Assembly (NCBI RefSeq): GCF_014650495.1 | Contig: NZ_BMVB01000006.1 | Coordinates: 308,554 to 372,553 of the forward strand | Source of the DNA: Streptomyces cinnamoneus | GTDB lineage: Bacteria; Actinomycetota; Actinomycetes; Streptomycetales; Streptomycetaceae | Reading direction: 5' to 3' | DNA: 64,000 bases | Part shown: positions 45,493 to 56,971 of the stretch, in pieces | How positions within the stretch are numbered: position 1 is the stretch's first letter | How the letters are laid out: each line of letters begins with the position of its first letter | Notes under the pieces: model-generated | What the model saw: only the letters and a program-made list of their open reading frames with translations | Databases searched by the model: none | Told to the model about the DNA's origin: nothing | Program-made: the position numbers and the translations under genes

Positions 45493-46323
45493 TCAGGCCG
45501 TGGGCAGCCAGGGCACCTTGCCCGCCAGCAGCGCGTACCCGACGAACGCCACGACGTCGATCAGCGCGTGCGCGGCCACCAGCGGCCCGACCCGCCCCCA
45601 CCGCCGGTAGAGCAGGACGAAGACCACGCCCATCACCATGTTCCCGACGAGCCCGCCGATCCCCTGGTAGAGGTGGTACGAGCCGCGCAGCACCGCACTG
45701 GCCGCCAGCGCCGCCGCCGGGGTCCAGCCCAGCTGCCCGAGCCGGCGCAGCAGGTAGCCGACGACGATGACCTCCTCCACCACCGCGTTCTGCACGGCGG
45801 AGCCGATCAGTACCGGGATCTTCCACCACACGTCGGGAAGGCGCTCCGGCACGACCGTGAGGTTGAAGCCCGCCGCCTGCGCGGCGAGGTAGAAGGCCAG
45901 TCCCGTGCCGCCGATCGCGGCGGCGACCAGTGCGCCCCGCGCCAGGTCGGAGCCCGGCCGCGTGCGGTCGAAGCCGATCGCCCGCGGCCCCGCGCCCTCC
46001 CGCGTCAGCAGGTGGACCACGAGCAGGACGGGCACCAGGGCCGTGGCGATGCCGAAGAGCTGCCAGGCCAGGTCGAGCCAGGGCCGGCCGGGTGCGTGGG
46101 AAGGGTTGAGGGTGGCCGCCTTGTCCTTCAGCCCGCCCGGCCGGGTGGCCGCGCCGATGAAACTGATCAGGGACGAGACCGCGCTCGCACCGAGCGACAG
46201 GGCCAGGACGATCAGCATTTCGGCGCGCAGCGTGTGCCGCGCGAGCGGCCCGTCGCCGGCCGGCTGCCCCGCGAGGGCCTCCGGCCGGGTGCCCGCGTCG
46301 CCGTTCCGAGCGTTCTGCCGCAC
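45493..46323 (-). CDS. CPBP family intramembrane metalloprotease
   Basis: A 276-residue membrane protein of the CAAX protease/bacteriocin-processing (CPBP/Abi) family. About eight hydrophobic segments hold the conserved EE of QNAVVEEVIVVGYLLRRL, the His of LRGSYHLYQGIGG and the HALIDVVAF motif, all metal-binding. These proteases cleave near membranes or serve in bacteriocin immunity. GTG 46323 follows GGGAGA. No RiPP precursor gene was found nearby. Confidence 0.9.
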   Translation of the reverse strand: MRQNARNGDAGTRPEALAGQPAGDGPLARHTLRAEMLIVLALSLGASAVSSLISFIGAATRPGGLKDKAATLNPSHAPGRPWLDLAWQLFGIATALVPVLLVVHLLTREGAGPRAIGFDRTRPGSDLARGALVAAAIGGTGLAFYLAAQAAGFNLTVVPERLPDVWWKIPVLIGSAVQNAVVEEVIVVGYLLRRLGQLGWTPAAALAASAVLRGSYHLYQGIGGLVGNMVMGVVFVLLYRRWGRVGPLVAAHALIDVVAFVGYALLAGKVPWLPTA

Positions 46324-46439
46324 TGTCGTCTCCCGTCTGGCCGTCACCGCGGCCGCGCAGCACGACCGGTGATCGCGACCAGTCATGCTGTCACAGCCTG
46401 CCCGGTGGCTTCGAGCCGGTGCGGGCGGGCGCGGCGGCG

Positions 46440-47942
46440 TCAGGCGGCGGGGCCGGCGGGCCAGGCGTGCACGGGCTCGCCGGTGCGCATCAGCTCGCAG
46501 TAGCGCCGGGTGGTGGCGGCGAGGGCGGCCTCCCGGTCCAGCCCCTGCTCGCGTGCCCGGTGGTAGGTGGCGGCCTGCCACGAGGCGCCGTTGACCCGGC
46601 GCCGGCAGCGTTCCTCGATCACGCCCAGGTAGTGGTCGCGGTCGGCGGGCTCGACGCCCCAGGCGTCGAGTCCGGCGGCGGCCAGCGGGAGGAGTTCCTC
46701 CAGGACGAGCCGCACGGCCGGGACCCGTGCCGGGGCGCCGTTGCGGCCGGCCCGGGGCCAGCGCAGGAAGGCTTCGATGCCGTGGCGGCAGGCCGCGTCG
46801 AAGTTGTCGGCCGCGACGGCGAACGGCATGCGGGTCCACACCGGCCGCGGCTCCTCGGCCAGCGCCCTGATCAGCCCGTAGTAGAAGGCGGTGTTGGCGA
46901 TGACGTCGGTGACGGTCGGGCCGGCCGGCAGCACCCGGTTCTCCACCCGCAGGTGGGGGACTCCGTCGGCGACTCCGTAGACGGGGCGGTTCCACCGGTA
47001 GACGGTGCCGTTGTGCAGGGTGAGCTCGTGCAGCATCGGCACGCCGCCCTCGTCCAGGACGCGCAGGGGGTCCTCGTCGCTGGAGATGGGCAGCAGGGGC
47101 GGGAAGAAGCGCAGGTTCTCCTCGAACAGCTCGTAGGCGGAGGTGATCCAGCGTTCGCCGAACCAGGTGCGCGGCCGTACGCCCTGGACCTGCAGCTCGG
47201 GCGGGCGGGTGTCGGTGGACTGGACGAACAGCGGCGGCCGGGACTCGCGCCACAGCTCGCGGCCGAAGAGGAAGGGCGAGTTGGCGCCGACGGCTATCTG
47301 GACGCCCGCGACGGCCTGGGCGGCGTTCCAGACGGCCGCGAACCGGCCCGGGGTGACCTGGAGGTGCAGTTGCACGGAGGTGCAGGCGGCCTCGGGGGTG
47401 ATCGACCGGGCGGTGCAGGTGAGCCGTTCGACGCCGGCGATGTCGATGGTGAATTCCTCGCCGCGGGCGGCCACGACCTGGTCGTTGAGCAGGAAGTACC
47501 GGTCGGCGTCGGAGAGGTTGGCGGACACCAGGTCGGCACTCGTGAGCGTCGGCAGAATGCCGATCATGACGATTCCCGAATCGACTTCCATGGCCTTGCG
47601 GTCGGCGTAGGACAGGCCGGTCCGCAGCTCCTCGGCGAGCTGGTCGAGAACCCTCCCCGCGAGCCGGTGGGGGACAATGTTCACTTCCAGGTTGAACTGC
47701 CCGAGTTCGGTCTGGAAATCATGGCTGGCGATGCGTTCGAGCACCTCTGCATTCACCATGCTCGGCATGCCGTCCGAGCCCGCGAGATTCAGCTCGATCT
47801 CCAGCCCCATGAGATTCCGCGGGCGGTCGAACCGCTTCTCCTCCAGCAGCCTCGCCAGCCCTTCCAGACACTGCCGGAGCTTGTTCCGGTGGTGCTGCCG
47901 GTCGGCGAGGTCGAACCCCACGGCCACGACCTTCTCACCCAT
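46440..47942 (-). CDS. Glutamate-cysteine ligase GCS2-family protein
   Basis: A 500-residue ATP-dependent carboxylate-amine ligase of the GCS2 family. MGLEIELNLAGSDGMPSMVN carries the Glu metal/ATP ligands, and QFNLEVNIVPHRL, ACTSVQLHLQV and LRVENRVLPAGPTVTDV match the family core. Actinobacteria use mycothiol rather than glutathione, so the true substrates of these ligases are uncertain. ATG 47942 follows GGAGGG. Single-gene unit, followed downstream by the CPBP protease gene. Confidence 0.9.
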   Translation of the reverse strand: MGEKVVAVGFDLADRQHHRNKLRQCLEGLARLLEEKRFDRPRNLMGLEIELNLAGSDGMPSMVNAEVLERIASHDFQTELGQFNLEVNIVPHRLAGRVLDQLAEELRTGLSYADRKAMEVDSGIVMIGILPTLTSADLVSANLSDADRYFLLNDQVVAARGEEFTIDIAGVERLTCTARSITPEAACTSVQLHLQVTPGRFAAVWNAAQAVAGVQIAVGANSPFLFGRELWRESRPPLFVQSTDTRPPELQVQGVRPRTWFGERWITSAYELFEENLRFFPPLLPISSDEDPLRVLDEGGVPMLHELTLHNGTVYRWNRPVYGVADGVPHLRVENRVLPAGPTVTDVIANTAFYYGLIRALAEEPRPVWTRMPFAVAADNFDAACRHGIEAFLRWPRAGRNGAPARVPAVRLVLEELLPLAAAGLDAWGVEPADRDHYLGVIEERCRRRVNGASWQAATYHRAREQGLDREAALAATTRRYCELMRTGEPVHAWPAGPAA

Positions 47943-48424
47943 TCAAGCGTCCCTCCTCATACGGGTCGCCCACGGCGCCGACCGCCTTGTCACGGTCGAT
48001 GATGCCCAGACGACGCGATCGATAACGCATCACGGCGCCCGCATACCCGCTAGGCTCTCGCCGAGCGCACTCCGGCACATTCCATCGGCATGAAGTGAGA
48101 ACCGGGGCGCGGGCCAATGCGCTGGGCATAAACATCGATCGGATCCGGCCTACCGTTTGTGTTGCAGAGGCCGAGGTCATGGGTATGACCCTGTCACAAA
48201 AACACCGAAATCCCCCTCGTGGGCGGGCCCTGATTTCCCCTTGTCGGAAATACCGGCGACAGCTAGACGAAACACCATGTGAACACGTGTCGTATAAACT
48301 CCGGAATGAGGCAGAGAGTAGGCGCCCCGGAGTCGGTCCCGGCCCCCCTCTGACCCCCGCACGCCGACAGCGTCGTCGCACCTGCCCAGCTCCACCGTGT
48401 CTCCGAAGCGAGAGGCGACCCACC
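47943..48424. other. Intergenic region with AT-rich patch, no gene seen
   Basis: About 480 bp between the divergent GCS2 gene and the next plus-strand gene. Positions 48170-48310 are AT-richer, with TGTGAACACGTGT containing the palindrome ACACGTGT, followed by TATAAACT, which could be a -10. Frames open here lack ribosome binding sites and sensible composition. Confidence 0.45.
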
Positions 48425-49012
48425 ATGCCCCTGCATGTCCCCCCTGCCCCCGCGCCTGCCCTCCGCAGCGTCCGCACGGCCCTCGGTTCCCCCACCGCCG
48501 TCCGTGAGGCCCGCACGCCGTCCCTGAGGTCCGCCGGGACGCCGCTCACCCCCGAACTCCCCTTGCCGGTCCACGTCCTGGAGCGGGTCCCGCCGCGGGG
48601 CGGGGCACCGCGCACCCGCCTGACGGGCTGGCGCTTCCTGATCAGGGGAGGCGACCGGGCGGTGGCCGCCGGCGAGGCGATGCTCACGCCCGACGGCTGG
48701 ACCTTCTCCCACTTCTTCGAGGGCCCCTACCTGGCGTCCACCGAGCGGGCCCTGCACCAGGCCGAGGCGTTGCCGACCCCGTACCAGCCGCGCCTGTTGT
48801 CGGTTCCCGAGCTCTACATGCTCACCCTGTGGCTGCACGCCGACATCACGGCCGACGCGTCGTCAGAACTCTTCGCCCCGGGCGACCTCCTCGTGCCGCT
48901 GGCCCCCGCGCCGCCGGGCATCGCGGCCCACCGCCCGCACCGGGTCACCGATCTGCTGCCCGTCATCACCCTCCGGCTGACCCCCGGCCCGCAGCTCAGG
49001 GCGACCGCCTGA
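48425..49012 (+). CDS. Conserved hypothetical protein
   Basis: A 195-residue protein of unknown function. A Pro/Ala/Ser-rich N-terminus of about 55 residues precedes a folded part with LTGWRFLIRGGDRAVAAGEA, FSHFFEGPYLASTERALHQAE and VPELYMLTLWLHADITAD. The pattern suggests a small cytosolic domain seen in Streptomyces, without a known motif. ATG 48425 follows GAGAGG at somewhat long spacing. Confidence 0.68.
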   Translation: MPLHVPPAPAPALRSVRTALGSPTAVREARTPSLRSAGTPLTPELPLPVHVLERVPPRGGAPRTRLTGWRFLIRGGDRAVAAGEAMLTPDGWTFSHFFEGPYLASTERALHQAEALPTPYQPRLLSVPELYMLTLWLHADITADASSELFAPGDLLVPLAPAPPGIAAHRPHRVTDLLPVITLRLTPGPQLRATA

Positions 49013-49326
49013 GGCACGCGCACGGTCATGCGCCCCGTGCCCCCTGCAGCCAGGGGAGTCGCGGGGCGCACCGCCGTCCCCACCCCTCACCCCTACGGAC
49101 TAGCCCGTTACGGCCATCCCGAACCCCCCAAAGGGACCGGCGAGTTGGAGGCAACCGCCCGCACGGGTGATGCGTCATCCACCTGTGAGGAGCGTCACCG
49201 GTAAATCCCTGCGGAATCAGGCCCGTAGGGCAACACTGGGACCGACGACGTATTCAAACGGGGGGCGGCATGACCACCGCATCGAGCCGCAGGACAGCCA
49301 CCACATCAGAGCGAAAGATCCCTTCC
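49013..49326. other. Intergenic region before the DUF5999 gene
   Basis: About 310 bp without a gene. An in-frame ATG at 49270, preceded by GGGGGGCGGC, could extend the DUF5999 protein by 19 residues. No other structure was recognised. Confidence 0.4.
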
Positions 49327-49533
49327 ATGTGCCAGCACCAGCCCACGTGCCCGTCAGCCGACTCCAGCGACCGGGAGGCCGCCCACTTGGTGGCCGCCTA
49401 CCCGGAGCAGGGATGGAGCCTGCTGTGCAATGGCGTCCTCTGCTTCGAGGACACCGGTGAGCTGCTGCCGGACGGGCAGATCATCGCCCCGCACCGGTCG
49501 CTCGGCACCGACCACGTGGTGACCGCCGCCTAG
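49327..49533 (+). CDS. DUF5999 family small protein
   Basis: A 68-residue protein typical of Streptomyces. MCQHQPTCPSADSSDREAAH carries two Cys and two His near the start, and a third Cys pair lies in WSLLCNGVLCFEDTGELLPDGQ, so metal binding is plausible. The conserved ending is IIAPHRSLGTDHV. The family usually begins MCQHQP, which favours 49327 over the ATG at 49270. Function unknown. A strong terminator follows. Confidence 0.9.
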   Translation: MCQHQPTCPSADSSDREAAHLVAAYPEQGWSLLCNGVLCFEDTGELLPDGQIIAPHRSLGTDHVVTAA

Positions 49534-49554
49534 CGCGGCACACGCACATAAGAA

Positions 49555-49588
49555 GGGGCCGGCCCGGCGCGAACGCCGAACCGGCCCC
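49555..49588. terminator. Bidirectional terminator between DUF5999 gene and gcvP
   Basis: Stem GGGGCCGG...CCGGCCCC with an inner CGGC/GCCG pairing and GCGAA-type loop, between convergent genes. Confidence 0.85.
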
Positions 49589-49611
49589 GACCCCTGTCAG
49601 GAGGTTACGCG

Positions 49612-52497
<2,886 letters not shown>

Positions 52498-52501
52498 CTG
52501 C

Positions 52502-52564
52502 GGAGGCCTCCTGGTCGTCACGACCTGCGAGGGGTACCACGGCGCGGGTACCCGGACGGCCTCC
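52502..52564 (-). promoter_or_regulatory. Structured region over the gcvP ribosome binding site
   Basis: The ribosome binding site lies within the 10-bp palindrome GGAGGCCTCC (52502-52511). A GGGTACC/GGTACCC hairpin (52532-52553) and a GGAGGCC able to pair with the site region (52558-52564) lie between it and the aptamers. This fits a riboswitch expression platform acting on translation. Confidence 0.5.
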
Positions 52565-52574
52565 CCCTCTGTCA

Positions 52575-52806
52575 TCTCAACCTGAGAGCTTCACCGGGCC
52601 ACGCACTACGGCCCGGCTTTCACCGTCGGTGAGGAAGGGCTCGGCGTTCGTGCCTGACCGGGGCCCGCCCTGCTTTCCAGAGTGACCTCGCCTGTGCGGT
52701 ACATGTGCCTGAGAGATTCCGGGGAGGATTTGCTCCTTCGGCGCCTCCCCCCAGGGCCCGGCGTCCGGTATCCGGACTGGGTCTTGGTGGAGGACTCTCC
52801 CGCACG
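52575..52806 (-). ncRNA. Tandem glycine riboswitch
   Basis: Two glycine aptamers upstream of gcvP. The first (about 52806-52707) has the GCGGGAGAG start, GCCGAAGGAGCAAAUCC core and CUCUCAGGC end. The second (about 52700-52580) has GAGGUCACUCUGGAAAGCAGGGCGGG and ends GCUCUCAGGUUGAGAUGACAGAGGGGGA. Glycine binding is expected to turn on gcvP. The pair is typical of actinobacterial gcvP leaders. Confidence 0.93.
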
Positions 52807-52937
52807 GGTCTGCGGCCAATCGCCAGCCTACCAGCGTGCCTTTCCGGGCGGATCTCCCGAGTGGCCGGTTCCCGGTTTGTGCACTTTCGTGGTTTCCGGG
52901 GCGGCTCGGGGGACCCGGACGACCCACGGGAGGAAAC

Positions 52938-53330
52938 GTGCAGACCGACATCGATCCCCGGAGCCTGATCGGCCGCAAGGCCCTCGACCGCAACGGCATC
53001 AAGATCGGCACCGTGGACGAGGTGTACCTCGACGACGTGACCGGGGCACCGGAGTGGGCGGCCGTGCGCACCGGCCTCTTCGGCCGGGACGCCTTCGTAC
53101 CGCTGGAGCCGAGCCGGGTCGAGGGCGACGTCCTGCGCATCCCCTACGAGCGGTCCTTGATCAGGCAGGCGCCGGGCTTCGGGGTGGGCCGGCACCTCTC
53201 GCCCGAGCAGGAGCTGCAGCTCTACCACCACTACGGGCTCGCCCTCCCGGCACCGGACGCCACCGGCTCACCCTCGCCGCCGGGCACGCCCACCCCGCCG
53301 GCGGAGGGGACCGGTAAGGCCGGGGGCTGA
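52938..53330 (+). CDS. PRC-barrel domain protein
   Basis: A 130-residue protein with a PRC-barrel beta domain: SLIGRKALDRNGIKIGTVDEVYLDD, then TGLFGRDAFVPLEPSRVEGDVLRIPY. A short helical segment LSPEQELQLYHHYGL and a Pro/Gly/Thr-rich tail follow. PRC-barrels occur in RNA metabolism and photosynthetic proteins; here the function is unknown. GTG 52938 follows GGGAGGAAAC. The last ~100 bp overlap the convergent dinB gene, so the low-complexity tail is encoded opposite the equally low-complexity Pol IV tail. Confidence 0.85.
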   Translation: MQTDIDPRSLIGRKALDRNGIKIGTVDEVYLDDVTGAPEWAAVRTGLFGRDAFVPLEPSRVEGDVLRIPYERSLIRQAPGFGVGRHLSPEQELQLYHHYGLALPAPDATGSPSPPGTPTPPAEGTGKAGG

Positions 53331-54676
53331 GCGGCTTCGTCGCGCACGAGCGGCAGGGGCTCGCCCGGGGTGAGGTCGGGGTCGTCGACGCTGAACGTGC
53401 GGACCCGCCCCGGCACGGACCAGGGCTGCTCGAAGCGGACGGTGACCCGCCCGACGCCGCTGCCCTGGACCCAGCCCGCCCCGTACTCGGTGTGCAGGAC
53501 GTCCGCCCCGGGCAGCCACCGCCGGGGCTGCTCGACGGCGTCGGCCGCCTCCTGCGGCTCGGCGGCCTCCTGCGGCTCGCTCGCGGTGCCCTGTGCGGCC
53601 TCTCCGGCCGCCTGGGCGAAGAGATCCTCCTGGGTGTAGTCGGCGAGGCCGGAGACGCCGACGCCGAGCAGCCGCACGCCCGCGGTGGTATCGACGCCGT
53701 CGAGCAGCCGGGCGGCCGCCTCGCGCACGACCCCCGGGTCGTCCGTCGGCCCGCGCAGCGTCTCGGAGCGGGTCAGCGTCGAGAAGTCGTAGCGCCGGAC
53801 CTTGATGACGACCGTGCGCCCGGAGCGCCCGGCGCCGCGCAGCCGCTGTACGCACCGGTCGGCAAGGCGGGCGAGCTCCAGCTGGACGCGGGTGCGGTCG
53901 GTCAGATCCTCGGCGAAGGTGTCCTCGACCGAGACGGACTTGGCGTCCCGCTCGGCCACGACGGGGCGGTCGTCATGGCCCGTGGCCAGCGCGTACAGGC
54001 CCGCGCCGTGGGCCCTGCCGAGCAGCCGCACCAGTTCGTCCTCGCCGGCGTCGGCCGTCTCGGCCACGGTGGCGATCCCGGCGCGTCGCAGGGTCTCGGC
54101 GGTGGCGGGGCCGACGCCGGGGATGGCGCGCACCGACATCGGGCCGAGCAGCTCCAGCTCGGTGCCGGGCTCGATGAGCAGGAGACCGTCGGGCTTGGCG
54201 CCCTCCGAAGCGATCTTGGCGAGCATCTTGGAGCCCGCGAGCCCCACCGAGGCCGTGAGGCCCGTGGCCGCCGTGATGTCCCGCCGCAGCCGCTCCCCCA
54301 CGGCCCTGACGGCCGCCGACGAGGGCTCCACGCCGCCCGCTTCGAGGTCGACGAACGCCTCGTCGAGGCTCAGGGGCTCCACCAGCGGCGACAGCTGCCC
54401 GAGCAGCCCCATGACCACCTGGCTTATCTGCTGGTAGAGGCTGAACCGTGGGGTGAGGTAGGCGGCGTTGGGACACAGCCGCCGGGCCTGGGCGGTCGCC
54501 ATGGCGGAGTGGACGCCGAAGACGCGCGCCTCGTACGAGGCCGTGGCCACGACGCCCCGCGGGCCGACCCCTCCGACCACCACGGGCTTCCCGCGCAGGC
54601 TGGGCTTGGCCGCCTGCTCCACCGAAGCGTAGAAGGCGTCCATGTCCAGATGCAGAATCGTCGGTGCACCTCTCAC
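53231..54676 (-). CDS. dinB: DNA polymerase IV (Y-family)
   Basis: A 481-residue translesion polymerase. ILHLDMDAFYASVEQAAKPSLRGKPVVVGG opens the palm with the metal Asp residues, and SLDEAFVDLE holds the catalytic Asp-Glu. A thumb and a little-finger domain follow. After about residue 350 comes a Glu/Ala/Pro-rich linker and then DVLHTEYGAGWVQGSGVGRVTVRFE, an extra C-terminal domain seen in actinobacterial Pol IV. No ribosome binding site is clear at GTG 54676. The C-terminal tail overlaps the PRC-barrel gene by 100 bp. Confidence 0.93.
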   Translation of the reverse strand: MRGAPTILHLDMDAFYASVEQAAKPSLRGKPVVVGGVGPRGVVATASYEARVFGVHSAMATAQARRLCPNAAYLTPRFSLYQQISQVVMGLLGQLSPLVEPLSLDEAFVDLEAGGVEPSSAAVRAVGERLRRDITAATGLTASVGLAGSKMLAKIASEGAKPDGLLLIEPGTELELLGPMSVRAIPGVGPATAETLRRAGIATVAETADAGEDELVRLLGRAHGAGLYALATGHDDRPVVAERDAKSVSVEDTFAEDLTDRTRVQLELARLADRCVQRLRGAGRSGRTVVIKVRRYDFSTLTRSETLRGPTDDPGVVREAAARLLDGVDTTAGVRLLGVGVSGLADYTQEDLFAQAAGEAAQGTASEPQEAAEPQEAADAVEQPRRWLPGADVLHTEYGAGWVQGSGVGRVTVRFEQPWSVPGRVRTFSVDDPDLTPGEPLPLVRDEAAQPPALPVPSAGGVGVPGGEGEPVASGAGRASP

Positions 54677-54726
54677 ACGACAGATGCTGCCGCACACCAC
54701 TGACAATCGCACTGACCAGCGATGGA

Positions 54727-54761
54727 GCGCCCCACCCGGCACGGTGCGCCGGGTGGGGCGC
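54727..54761 (-). terminator. Terminator after the MerR operon
   Basis: 14-bp stem GCGCCCCACCCGGC / GCCGGGTGGGGCGC with a 7-nt loop, just past the MerR stop and before dinB on the same strand. It separates the two transcripts. Confidence 0.85.
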
Positions 54762-54765
54762 GGGG

Positions 54766-55413
54766 TCAGCCGGCGCGGTTGCGGCGCCGTGCGAGCTCGT
54801 CGGCGGGGTTGTGGCCGATGAGCGTCTCACCGGTGTCCACGCGCTCGCCGTGCAGCTGCGCCAAGGCGCTCTCGACGTCGCGCCAGACGACGCCGACCGC
54901 GATCCCGAAGACGCCCTGTCCACCCTGGAGGAGGTCGACGACCTCGTCGGGCGACGTGCACTCGTAGACCGTGGCGCCGTCGCTCATGAGCGTCATCTGC
55001 GCCAGGTCGGCCATGCCGCGCGTGCTCAGGTGCTGCACGGCGGTGCGGATGTTCTGCAGCGAGACCCCGGTGTCCAGCAGCCGCTTGACGATCTTCAGGA
55101 CGACCACGTCCCGGAAGCTGTACAGCCGCTGGCTGCCGGAGCCGTACGCCGGCCGGACGCTGGGCTCCACAAGGCCCGTGCGCGCCCAGTAGTCCAGCTG
55201 CCGGTAAGTGATGCCCGCCGCCGCGCATGCCGTCGGCCCCCGGTATCCGATGCCGTCCGACCCCCGGGATCCGGAGCCGTCGGAACCGTCGGAATCGCTC
55301 CCCCGCGGAGTGGTGACCGCCGCCGTAGCGGAATAGCGGGGCACTGGTTCGACCGTTCCCCCATGCAGCGGATACGGACCGCCAACCGCCGTACCGTCGC
55401 CCGTGCTTCTCAC
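54766..55413 (-). CDS. MerR family transcriptional regulator
   Basis: A 215-residue MerR protein. A Gly/Ser/Thr/Asp-rich N-terminus of about 60 residues precedes the helix-turn-helix GPTACAAAGITYRQLDYWARTGLVEPS and the wing with GSQRLYSFRDVVVLKIVKRLLDTG. The coil LDTGVSLQNIRTAVQHLSTRGM follows, then a C-terminal domain with DGATVYECTSPDEVVDLLQGGQGVFG. GTG 55413 follows GGAGGT. It lies 210 bp downstream of the bifunctional nuclease gene, a conserved actinobacterial neighbourhood that includes ftsR. Confidence 0.92.
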   Translation of the reverse strand: MRSTGDGTAVGGPYPLHGGTVEPVPRYSATAAVTTPRGSDSDGSDGSGSRGSDGIGYRGPTACAAAGITYRQLDYWARTGLVEPSVRPAYGSGSQRLYSFRDVVVLKIVKRLLDTGVSLQNIRTAVQHLSTRGMADLAQMTLMSDGATVYECTSPDEVVDLLQGGQGVFGIAVGVVWRDVESALAQLHGERVDTGETLIGHNPADELARRRNRAG

Positions 55414-55481
55414 GCCGACCTCCGTCCTTGACCTGCCTTCTCGACGGTAGGCAGTCGCTCGGGGTGCGTCAACGATCGCCA

Positions 55482-55499
55482 CACTCGGCACGCCGAGTG
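55482..55499. promoter_or_regulatory. Candidate MerR operator
   Basis: Dyad CACTCGGC-AC-GCCGAGTG, 8-bp arms, about 70-87 nt upstream of the MerR start. A second partial dyad with CACTCTCAGGGTG on the minus strand lies about 20 bp further upstream of the gene. Both fit autoregulation but are unproven. Confidence 0.5.
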
Positions 55500-55623
55500 A
55501 TAATCACCCTGAGAGTGGTTTTACGTGTCCAGGTAGCGGGAAAGGCTACTCGAATGGCCCCCTGGCCGCCGCTGAGGCACGGCCGGGCAGCGCCCTCACG
55601 ACACTCTCCGGCCGTCGGCGCGC

Positions 55624-56097
55624 TCACTGGTTGCTGCTGCCGAAGTCCTCGGGCGAGATCTGGTCGAGGAACTCGCGGAACTTCTCCACTTCGTCCTCCT
55701 GCTCGTCCGGGATGGCGATCCCCGCGTCGTCCAGCACACCGTCGCTGCCGTAGATCGGCGTACCGGTGCGCAGCGCCAGCGCTATGGCGTCGGACGGCCT
55801 CGCGCTGACCTCCACCCCGCTGGCGAAGACGAGCTCCGCGTAGAACACGCCCTCGCGCAGGTCCGTGATGCGGACCTCGGCGAGCTGCTGCCCCACCGCC
55901 TCCAGCACGTCCTTGAACAGGTCGTGGGTCAGCGGGCGGGCAGGGGCCATGCCCTGCTGGGCGAAGGCGATCGCCGTCGCCTCCCCCGGCCCGATCCAGA
56001 TCGGGAGGTAACGGTCGCCTCCCACTTCACGCAGGAGCACGATCGGCTGGTTGGAGGGCATTTCCACCCGGACACCCACGACATCGAGCTCGTTCAC
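55624..56097 (-). CDS. Bifunctional nuclease domain (BFN/DUF151) protein
   Basis: A 157-residue protein of the bifunctional nuclease family. MNELDVVGVRVEMPSNQPIVLLRE and RYLPIWIGPGEATAIAFAQQG are diagnostic, followed by RPLTHDLFKDVLEAVG and RPSDAIALALRTGTPIY. Plant relatives show RNase/DNase activity; in actinobacteria the role is not settled. It lies between two MerR genes, 51 bp after ftsR, and is almost always found there. GTG 56097 is the start. Confidence 0.93.
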   Translation of the reverse strand: MNELDVVGVRVEMPSNQPIVLLREVGGDRYLPIWIGPGEATAIAFAQQGMAPARPLTHDLFKDVLEAVGQQLAEVRITDLREGVFYAELVFASGVEVSARPSDAIALALRTGTPIYGSDGVLDDAGIAIPDEQEDEVEKFREFLDQISPEDFGSSNQ

Positions 56098-56148
56098 ACA
56101 GCAACCCTAGGACGTGCCCGGCAGGTTTGGGTAGTCGGGCACTGTGCG

Positions 56149-56928
56149 TCACTGTCCCCGGGGGTGCAGGGCGGCCCGCACCAGGGCCGCGTGGAGCCGC
56201 ACGGCCAGGGTGGCCAGCTCCTTCGCGGTGGCCTCGGCATGCGCCCTGGTCTGCGGGTTGCGGTGCCTGCGAAGCGGTGCGACCACCTGTTCGATAAGTC
56301 CGGCCTCGCGGTCGGCGGCGGCCTTCACGGCGCGCAGGTGGCGCGGCTCCAGACCGAATCCGCCCAGGTCCGCGACCAGCCGCGCGATCGTCACGGAATC
56401 GACGTCGAATCCGCCGTCCGGGTGGGCACAGAGCAGGCCGTAGGACTCCCACTCGACCAGCTCGCCCTCCGTGACGCCCGCGGTGGCCAGGAGCTCCGCC
56501 CTGCCGATGCGGGCGGCCGTGCGGCCCTCCGGGCCGCCGGGGCCCCCGTCGGCCTCCTGCGGGCCCTCCGGGGCCTCCAGGAGGTCGAGCACGTCGCGGG
56601 GCTGGGCGGGGGCGGGGAGCTGGACCCGCTCACCCCGGGCCAGGGCGTCCAGCTGCTCGCGGATGACCTTGAGCGGGAGGTAGTGATCGCGCTGCATCCG
56701 CAGGACGTACCCGAGCCGCTCCACGTCGTCCGTACTGAACTTGCGGTAGCCGGAGGGCGTGCGCCGCGGCTCGACCAGGCCCTCCGCCTCCAGGAACCTG
56801 ATCTTGGAGATGGTGACCTCGGGGAACTCCTCGCGCAGCAGGTTGAGCACCGTGCCGATGCTCACCAGCCGGCCTTCCGCACCGGCGGCACCGGAAGATC
56901 CGGTACCGCCCGACGGTGTCCGAAGCAT
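56149..56928 (-). CDS. ftsR: FtsR-type MerR regulator
   Basis: A 259-residue MerR protein matching FtsR, a cell-division regulator in Corynebacterineae; the position between the FHA gene and the bifunctional nuclease is the conserved one. VSIGTVLNLLREEFPEVTISKIRFLEAEGLVEP is the helix-turn-helix, and SGYRKFSTDDVERLGYVLRMQRDHYLPL the wing and linker. A Gly/Pro insert of ~40 residues separates a C-terminal helical domain. ATG 56928 follows AGGGAGG. Whether it activates ftsZ in Streptomyces is inference. Confidence 0.9.
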   Translation of the reverse strand: MLRTPSGGTGSSGAAGAEGRLVSIGTVLNLLREEFPEVTISKIRFLEAEGLVEPRRTPSGYRKFSTDDVERLGYVLRMQRDHYLPLKVIREQLDALARGERVQLPAPAQPRDVLDLLEAPEGPQEADGGPGGPEGRTAARIGRAELLATAGVTEGELVEWESYGLLCAHPDGGFDVDSVTIARLVADLGGFGLEPRHLRAVKAAADREAGLIEQVVAPLRRHRNPQTRAHAEATAKELATLAVRLHAALVRAALHPRGQ

Positions 56929-56971
56929 GGCCCTCCCTGGAGGTGCACCCGGACCGGGGTCCGGGAGAGGG

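Noticed and set aside
45493..47253. 586-aa extended form of the CPBP protease
   Set aside because: The extra N-terminus is the antisense of the GCS2 gene region; GTG 46323 has a proper ribosome binding site.
52577..53231. Minus-strand open frames in the gcvP leader
   Set aside because: They cover the glycine aptamers and the antisense of the PRC-barrel gene, with no start context or motif.
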